Of a stretch of 12,500 nucleotides of DNA, positions 7,188 through 12,500 are shown in pieces (position 1 is the first letter of the stretch; the number at the start of each line of letters is the position of its first letter). The notes beneath the pieces are model-generated. The model ran no database searches and was not told the origin of the DNA. It saw nothing but the letters and a program-made list of their open reading frames with translations. The stretch covers positions 49,504 to 62,003 of the forward strand of contig SDUX01000125.1 in the NCBI GenBank assembly GCA_008729055.1. Direction: 5' to 3'. The DNA is from Pyropia haitanensis. Its lineage: Eukaryota; Rhodophyta; Bangiophyceae; Bangiales; Bangiaceae. The position numbers were made by a program, and so were the translations under genes.

Positions 7188-9725
7188 AGTCTGTCAAGCA
7201 GCGGGAGCGATGGTGCCCGTGGCGGCCAAACTGACAGCGGCAGTCAGAGCCGCACCGGTCGCTACAGGGGCAACAACAGCAGTGGCAGCAGCGGCACTGT
7301 CCGTCCTCGTTTGAGTCGTAGGCCATCATCCGCAGGCGCAGGAGCAGCTGCCGCAGCAATCGGGGGCACCCTGGGCATCGCGCAGCCGCTCGTCGGGCGA
7401 GTTCAACTGGTGCTGACCGACCCTCCGTACAACATCCGCCGACTGAGTGGTAAGGAGTGGTCCGACCACGACACGCTGTCTGACGTGGACATGCGCATGT
7501 GCGTCGACCTCTTTCGTTCGCTGCTTCGTCCGGGCGGGCACTTGCTGCTGTTTTGCTCACCTGAGCAGCACCCGGTGTGGGTGAATCTTCTTCGCGCGTG
7601 TATGGACATGGACGGGCGTCATCCAGCGGGCGGCTTGGACGACGAAGAGGAATCACAGCGTTCGGGCAAGCGGCGCCGTGGGGCGGCGGGCAAGCGGTCG
7701 TCCCTGTCGGGCGTTGCGTCGTTCCACGTGGATTCGGCTCCCCTCCTCATCGTCAAGGACCCGCACGCTTTTACTCCTCAGCGGCGGAGCTCGACCAACC
7801 TGTCACGCAAGGTTGAGTATGTTCTACACGCGACTCGAACGGGCGCGACTGCGCAAGACGCGTACGAAAGCGTCAACTACCGGACATTCAACTCTGTGCC
7901 GTCGCGCTTTCCTGCTCATCTCAACGTCATTGACAATGTACGGCCGCCCCTGTATCACGAAGTGGTTCGGCGAGAAGGCCACGATGGTGACAAGCGCACC
8001 CGCAAGTGGATGCGGCCCGAGCAAAAGTCGTTGGCGCTGATTGAGGAGCTCATCCAACGTTTCAGTCAACCTCGAGACCTTGTCGTTGATCCGTTTTCGG
8101 GCACCTGCGTGACGGCGCTGGCCAGTCTCAGCATTCCCATGGGTCAGTACCGTCTGGCGGTATGCTGTGATGCAGACGCTGCTGTCATCGAGTCGTCGGC
8201 TCCTCGACTACGTCGGGCTGTCGTGGATCAGCTCCGCATTGGTAACTTTTGCGGGTTGGCCAAAGACTCGGAGGAGGCAACTGTGTGGGCAGAAGCGGCC
8301 CACTTATTGGCTGTGCTCGGACAGGATGGGAGCAGTGACGGCGGTGGCAGTCGTGAGGGCGGTGGTGGCACGAGCGTCGCCGGTGTAGGGCGCCGCCCAG
8401 CAGCATCCCCCGAGGTGACCGTCGTCGGCAAAGCTGTGTCTACAGCAGTTGGCAGCCGCGGTGATGGGTCAACTTCTGTTGCAGGCGTGGCCAGCACAAA
8501 TGTAGTTGGTGCGGCGGCGGCGGCAAGTTCTCCATCCCTGGGCTGTGTGGAGTCTGCTGCCGGTGCGGATGGGCGACTCGGGCCGCTTTTTGACTTTGCA
8601 CCTGCGGTTGTAGACCACGAGCGCGACTGGGCGGGGCCACCCGGGTTGCCCTGCCATTCGGCACTACCATCGGGGCTCGTGCGCTTGTTGGCCTCGCGGT
8701 GGGCTGCTGTTGCAGACGAGGGCCGCGCTGGACGGCACTCGCACCCGTCGGCGCCAGCGTCGGGCCGTGTTGTTGCGGCGCAGGTGTTGGGGCTGGACGG
8801 CGTCGGTTTGGGTGACTGGCCGGCGCCGATGCAGGCCGCATGGGGCATAGAAGATGCCATTGCCTTGCGCGGCTTTGAGGCGGCCCGTTTGGGCTTGTAC
8901 GTAGCCCGCAGCACGCTCGCCGGTGGCACCGCTGGCGTTGGTGTGTTTGCGGCGCGGCGGATCGAGCAAGGGGCTGTCGTCGCACCGTACTTTGGGGCGA
9001 TTGTGTACCAAGACTTGGCTGCCAAGCGCACCAAGACAGTTCGGTACGCGTCCAAGGTGCTTGGCTCCCACGCGCCCACAGCGCAAGACTTTACCGAGCG
9101 TGCCCTCGAGGTGCTCGTATCTCCTCCGGTGCCGACCGGAGGCGGTGGAGTCGGCGGTCAAGGCTCAGCGGCAGCAGCAGCGGGCTCTTTGCGGCAGACC
9201 GGGCAAGACGCGTTTCGGTTTGAGCGGACATCGGATGGTCTCGTCCGCGTATGGATTGTGGCTTCCCCCGTGTGTGTGGCGGGTCTCGTCAATGACCCGA
9301 GGTCCATCGGCTTGGTCGACGAGGCGGCGAGTGACTCTGCGCGGTCACAGGGTGCCGCGCGTGTGGGCGATGCCAGTCGTGGCAAAGCTGTCGCAGGTGG
9401 CGCTGGCGTCGGTGGATCCGGGGCAACGGCGCATCCGCTCGAGGTGTCTACCGCGGCTGCATTGGACGGGCCGAATGTGTCTTTTGAAGTGGACAATGTC
9501 CGCGCGTCAAGGCTGTTGGATGAAGAATTTGATCTGAGTGTGCAAAGCCTCATCGATCCAAACGCTGTGCGGGTGGTGGCGAAGCGCGATATTGAGGTCG
9601 GGGAGGAACTTCTCGTCGACTATGGGCGAGCGTACGTGTTTGTGGGTCAAGGTGCAGATCGTGGGAATGAGCGGCAATTGACCAGTCGGTCAACTCCGCA
9701 TACGTTCACGGCCATCCCCGAGTGA
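5028..9725 (+). CDS. DNA amino-methyltransferase (beta-order N6-A/N4-C type) fused to a C-terminal SET domain
   Basis: This is a single open frame of 1565 residues from ATG 5028 (G at -3, a favourable context) to TGA 9723-9725. The frame opens further upstream but without an ATG. Residues 1 to about 480 are mostly globular and unrecognised. Then come a 14-residue Ala run from (GCA)14, a basic Ser/Arg linker, and Gly/Ser tracts (about 700-780). The methyltransferase domain spans about 790-1055. It has the catalytic DPPYN at 798-802, LLRPGGHLLLF about 35 residues later, RPEQKSLALIEELI, and the AdoMet-binding DPFSGTCVTA from Asp1021. Catalytic motif before AdoMet motif is the beta order of bacterial DNA methylases. 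DPPY is common in N6-adenine enzymes, but N4-cytosine is not excluded. After a Gly/Ser/Ala linker, a SET domain (about 1295-1540) shows GVGVFAARRIEQG (1303 on), YFGAIVY, LVNDP (Asn1422), NVSFE (Asn1483) and GEELLVDYG (Tyr1532), with a low-complexity insert before NVSFE. SET domains methylate protein lysines. It probably acts on chromatin; target bases and lysines are unknown. Confidence 0.92.
6504..6545 (+). repeat. (GCA)14 trinucleotide repeat coding for polyalanine
   Basis: Fourteen uninterrupted GCA codons encode alanines in the linker between the unrecognised N-terminal half and the methyltransferase half of the fusion protein. Pure codon repetition indicates recent slippage rather than selection on a mixed alanine tract. 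Length should vary between isolates without breaking the frame. Confidence 0.97.
7135..7300 (+). repeat. Ser/Gly-rich low-complexity linker before the methyltransferase domain
   Basis: AGC, GGC and GGT codons dominate here. They include nine consecutive glycines, flanked by serine runs, and end about 110 bp before the DPPY motif. It is predicted to be a flexible linker. The pattern resembles slippage-driven expansion, as at the (GCA)14 tract. Confidence 0.8.
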
Positions 9726-9998
9726 AATGGGTGTGACGCGGAGCATTGGGATGAAGGTCGGAATGGGGTAAATGTGTTTGCAAACTACGGTCTCCATTGT
9801 TGGCGTTGATTTGTAATGATACATTGTCTTTGTGAAACAGTACACAGGGCCATTACCACAAGAATTTGGTATTTCGCAGCGCGAAACGTCGTAGCGTAGT
9901 TGACAAATCACTCGTTCATGGGGATGGAGAAGTCCCGAGATCGAATATTTCCAGAGCAATTCTTGCATTTAATTGTTTACATTTGCATCAGAAAACAC

Positions 9999-10004
9999 AA
10001 TAAA
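9999..10004 (+). promoter_or_regulatory. Possible polyadenylation signal AATAAA
   Basis: This exact AATAAA hexamer lies about 275 bp downstream of the TGA of the methyltransferase-SET gene, in AT-rich DNA. It is the best candidate for that gene's 3' end if this lineage uses the hexamer. In AT-rich sequence a chance match is also plausible. Confidence 0.4.
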
Positions 10005-10035
10005 CTTGGTCAAATGTTCTCTTACATACTCATGC

Positions 10036-10052
10036 TTCCAATTTAATTGGAA
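10036..10052. repeat. 17-bp inverted repeat TTCCAATTTAATTGGAA
   Basis: The two 8-bp arms TTCCAATT and AATTGGAA are exact reverse complements around a single T. The outer TTCC...GGAA matches the ends of the intergenic palindromes, but the centre is different. It could be a protein-binding site or a chance palindrome in AT-rich DNA. Confidence 0.6.
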
Positions 10053-10179
10053 CTGTTTTGGCCGCGTTCATTTGATGCAAAAAATTGCTGTAGTGCCACA
10101 CACGTGTCCCGGCTTCTTCTGGAAGAAAGTAGCCCCCCCCTGGAACACACGGCAACACGAAGAATTGCAGCCGTCGGTG

Positions 10180-10310
10180 TCGAGGTGTGGACGGGAGGGA
10201 GGGTGGGTGGGCGGGAGTGATGGGTGGTGTGGTGCGAGGAGGGGAGTGTGTTGGGTTTGCGTGGATCGTGGGAAGTGTCGTTAGGGTTAGTGTGTGTTGT
10301 GGGGGAGTGT
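10180..10310. repeat. G/T-rich transition zone with an isolated satellite unit
   Basis: Sequence becomes strongly G/T-rich with irregular GGGAGGGTGGGTGG-like runs. One near-complete satellite unit, AGTGTCGTTAGGGTTAG onward, sits at 10274-10305 and is followed by AGTGT and the G run. It is separated from the main array only by the homopolymer. Here the unit ends in a single A before GTGT where the main array has AA, giving a 32-bp step. Confidence 0.85.
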
Positions 10311-10339
10311 GGGGGGGGGGGGGGGGGGGGGGGGGGGGG
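10311..10339 (+). repeat. 29-G homopolymer at the left border of the satellite
   Basis: Twenty-nine consecutive G lie between the isolated unit at 10274 and the regular array. It may be an expanded form of the five-G run found in each unit. Such runs are hard to sequence and assemble, so the exact length is unreliable. Confidence 0.85.
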
Positions 10340-10340
10340 A

Positions 10341-12500
10341 AGTGTCGTTAGGGTTAGTGTGTGTTGTGGGGGAAGTGTCGTTAGGGTTAGTGTGTGTTGT
10401 GGGGGAAGTGTCGTTAGGGTTAGTGTGTGTTGTGGGGGAAGTGTCGTTAGGGTTAGTGTGTGTTGTGGGGGAAGTGTCGTTAGGGTTAGTGTGTGTTGTG
10501 GGGGAAGTGTCGTTAGGGTTAGTGTGTGTTGTGGGGGAAGTGTCGTTAGGGTTAGTGTGTGTTGTGGGGGAAGTGTCGTTAGGGTTAGTGTGTGTTGTGG
10601 GGGAAGTGTCGTTAGGGTTAGTGTGTGTTGTGGGGGAAGTGTCGTTAGGGTTAGTGTGTGTTGTGGGGGAAGTGTCGTTAGGGTTAGTGTGTGTTGTGGG
10701 GGAAGTGTCGTTAGGGTTAGTGTGTGTTGTGGGGGAAGTGTCGTTAGGGTTAGTGTGTGTTGTGGGGGAAGTGTCGTTAGGGTTAGTGTGTGTTGTGGGG
10801 GAAGTGTCGTTAGGGTTAGTGTGTGTTGTGGGGGAAGTGTCGTTAGGGTTAGTGTGTGTTGTGGGGGAAGTGTCGTTAGGGTTAGTGTGTGTTGTGGGGG
10901 AAGTGTCGTTAGGGTTAGTGTGTGTTGTGGGGGAAGTGTCGTTAGGGTTAGTGTGTGTTGTGGGGGAAGTGTCGTTAGGGTTAGTGTGTGTTGTGGGGGA
11001 AGTGTCGTTAGGGTTAGTGTGTGTTGTGGGGGAAGTGTCGTTAGGGTTAGTGTGTGTTGTGGGGGAAGTGTCGTTAGGGTTAGTGTGTGTTGTGGGGGAA
11101 GTGTCGTTAGGGTTAGTGTGTGTTGTGGGGGAAGTGTCGTTAGGGTTAGTGTGTGTTGTGGGGAAGTGTCGTTAGGGTTAGTGTGTGTTGTGGGGGAAGT
11201 GTCGTTAGGGTTAGTGTGTGTTGTGGGGGAAGTGTCGTTAGGGTTAGTGTGTGTTGTGGGGGAAGTGTCGTTAGGGTTAGTGTGTGTTGTGGGGGAAGTG
11301 TCGTTAGGGTTAGTGTGTGTTGTGGGGGAAGTGTCGTTAGGGTTAGTGTGTGTTGTGGGGGAAGTGTCGTTAGGGTTAGTGTGTGTTGTGGGGGAAGTGT
11401 CGTTAGGGTTAGTGTGTGTTGTGGGGGAAGTGTCGTTAGGGTTAGTGTGTGTTGTGGGGGAAGTGTCGTTAGGGTTAGTGTGTGTTGTGGGGGAAGTGTC
11501 GTTAGGGTTAGTGTGTGTTGTGGGGGAAGTGTCGTTAGGGTTAGTGTGTGTTGTGGGGAAGTGTCGTTAGGGTTAGTGTGTGTTGTGGGGGAAGTGTCGT
11601 TAGGGTTAGTGTGTGTTGTGGGGGAAGTGTCGTTAGGGTTAGTGTGTGTTGTGGGGGAAGTGTCGTTAGGGTTAGTGTGTGTTGTGGGGGAAGTGTCGTT
11701 AGGGTTAGTGTGTGTTGTGGGGGAAGTGTCGTTAGGGTTAGTGTGTGTTGTGGGGGAAGTGTCGTTAGGGTTAGTGTGTGTTGTGGGGGAAGTGTCGTTA
11801 GGGTTAGTGTGTGTTGTGGGGGAAGTGTCGTTAGGGTTAGTGTGTGTTGTGGGGGAAGTGTCGTTAGGGTTAGTGTGTGTTGTGGGGGAAGTGTCGTTAG
11901 GGTTAGTGTGTGTTGTGGGGGAAGTGTCGTTAGGGTTAGTGTGTGTTGTGGGGGAAGTGTCGTTAGGGTTAGTGTGTGTTGTGGGGGAAGTGTCGTTAGG
12001 GTTAGTGTGTGTTGTGGGGGAAGTGTCGTTAGGGTTAGTGTGTGTTGTGGGGGAAGTGTCGTTAGGGTTAGTGTGTGTTGTGGGGGAAGTGTCGTTAGGG
12101 TTAGTGTGTGTTGTGGGGGAAGTGTCGTTAGGGTTAGTGTGTGTTGTGGGGAGTGTGTTGGGGGAAGTGTCGTTAGGGTTAGTGTGTGTTGTGGGGGAAG
12201 TGTCGTTAGGGTTAGTGTGTGTTGTGGGGGAAGTGTCGTTAGGGTTAGTGTGTGTTGTGGGGGAAGTGTCGTTAGGGTTAGTGTGTGTTGTGGGGGAAGT
12301 GTCGTTAGGGTTAGTGTGTGTTGTGGGGGAAGTGTCGTTAGGGTTAGTGTGTGTTGTGGGGGAAGTGTCGTTAGGGTTAGTGTGTGTTGTGGGGGAAGTG
12401 TCGTTAGGGTTAGTGTGTGTTGTGGGGGAAGTGTCGTTAGGGTTAGTGTGTGTTGTGGGGGAAGTGTCGTTAGGGTTAGTGTGTGTTGTGGGGGAAGTGT
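10341..12500 (+). repeat. 33-bp G/T-rich satellite containing telomere-type TTAGGGTTAG
   Basis: Counting AGTGTCG starts gives 24 units of 33 bp (10341-11132), one of 32 bp (from 11133), eleven of 33 bp (11165-11527), one of 32 bp (from 11528), seventeen of 33 bp (11560-12120), one of 45 bp (from 12121), ten of 33 bp (12166-12495), and five bases of the next. Each unit holds GTTAGGGTTAG, then TGTGTGTTGTG, then five G and AA. Apart from G-run length and one 12-bp insertion the units look identical. The strand is almost free of C (one per unit). The G-rich strand runs 5' to 3' toward the right edge, as expected near a right-hand chromosome end. The array continues beyond the window. It is either a subtelomeric satellite or an unusual long telomeric repeat. 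Long open frames in it exist only because 33 is divisible by three. Confidence 0.97.

Larger units (their letters stand above)
9726..10180. other. AT-richer non-coding stretch after the methyltransferase-SET gene
   Basis: Base composition changes soon after the stop codon, from strongly GC-rich coding DNA to an AT-rich stretch. I find no protein-like frame, tRNA or other RNA gene. It should include the 3' untranslated region. Two small features stand out: an AATAAA at 9999-10004 and an inverted repeat at 10036-10052. A run of eight C lies at 10133-10140 near its right end, just before the G-rich transition. Confidence 0.7.

Noticed and set aside
9726..10180. A small gene or tRNA in the AT-rich stretch
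   Set aside because: No cloverleaf-like folding segments or protein-like frames were found; the short open frames have no support.
10224..11570. Long open frames across the satellite (11-residue repeats)
   Set aside because: They exist because the 33-bp unit is divisible by three and free of stops in those frames. They start and end where unit length changes, and composition is purely that of the DNA repeat.

Overview
The window looks like nuclear DNA from a GC-rich microbial eukaryote. Both genes are very long, are rich in Ala, Gly and Pro low-complexity tracts, have no bacterial ribosome binding sites, and stand alone with large non-coding stretches between them. One protein carries nuclear-type basic signals, the other a SET domain. 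The right end is a G/T-rich satellite whose unit contains the telomere-type sequence TTAGGGTTAG. I cannot name the lineage. TTAGGG telomeres occur in animals and fungi, many amoebozoans, kinetoplastids and several algal groups.

Layout from left to right. (1) Positions 3-3608, + strand: the 3' part of a gene that runs off the left edge. It encodes a disordered Ala/Pro/Gly repeat region (138-bp tandem repeat, 46 residues per unit), strongly basic and acidic linkers, and a C-terminal domain that I read as a 2-oxoglutarate/Fe(II)-type oxygenase. (2) Positions 3609-5027: a non-coding interval with seven perfect copies of the 18-bp palindrome TTCCGTAGTACTACGGAA. They are separated by two alternating spacer families (A and B, about 121 bp each), mostly at an exact 139-bp period. 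(3) Positions 5028-9725, + strand: one intron-less gene for a 1565-residue protein that joins an unrecognised N-terminal half, a beta-order DNA amino-methyltransferase domain (DPPY before the AdoMet-binding DPFSGT) and a C-terminal SET domain. (4) Positions 9726-10180: an AT-richer non-coding stretch with a possible AATAAA polyadenylation signal. (5) Positions 10180-12500: a G/T-rich transition, a 29-G homopolymer, and 65 complete copies plus a partial copy of a 33-bp satellite that continues past the right edge.

How the parts may work together (inference). A protein that looks able to methylate DNA bases and protein lysines sits 1.4 kb from a putative nuclear oxygenase that could remove or oxidise such marks. 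Both face the same way and flank an ordered palindrome array next to a telomere-like satellite. This could be a subtelomeric chromatin-modification locus, or cargo of a mobile or telomere-associated element. No transposase, integrase or reverse transcriptase is visible in the window, so the mobile-element reading is only a hypothesis.
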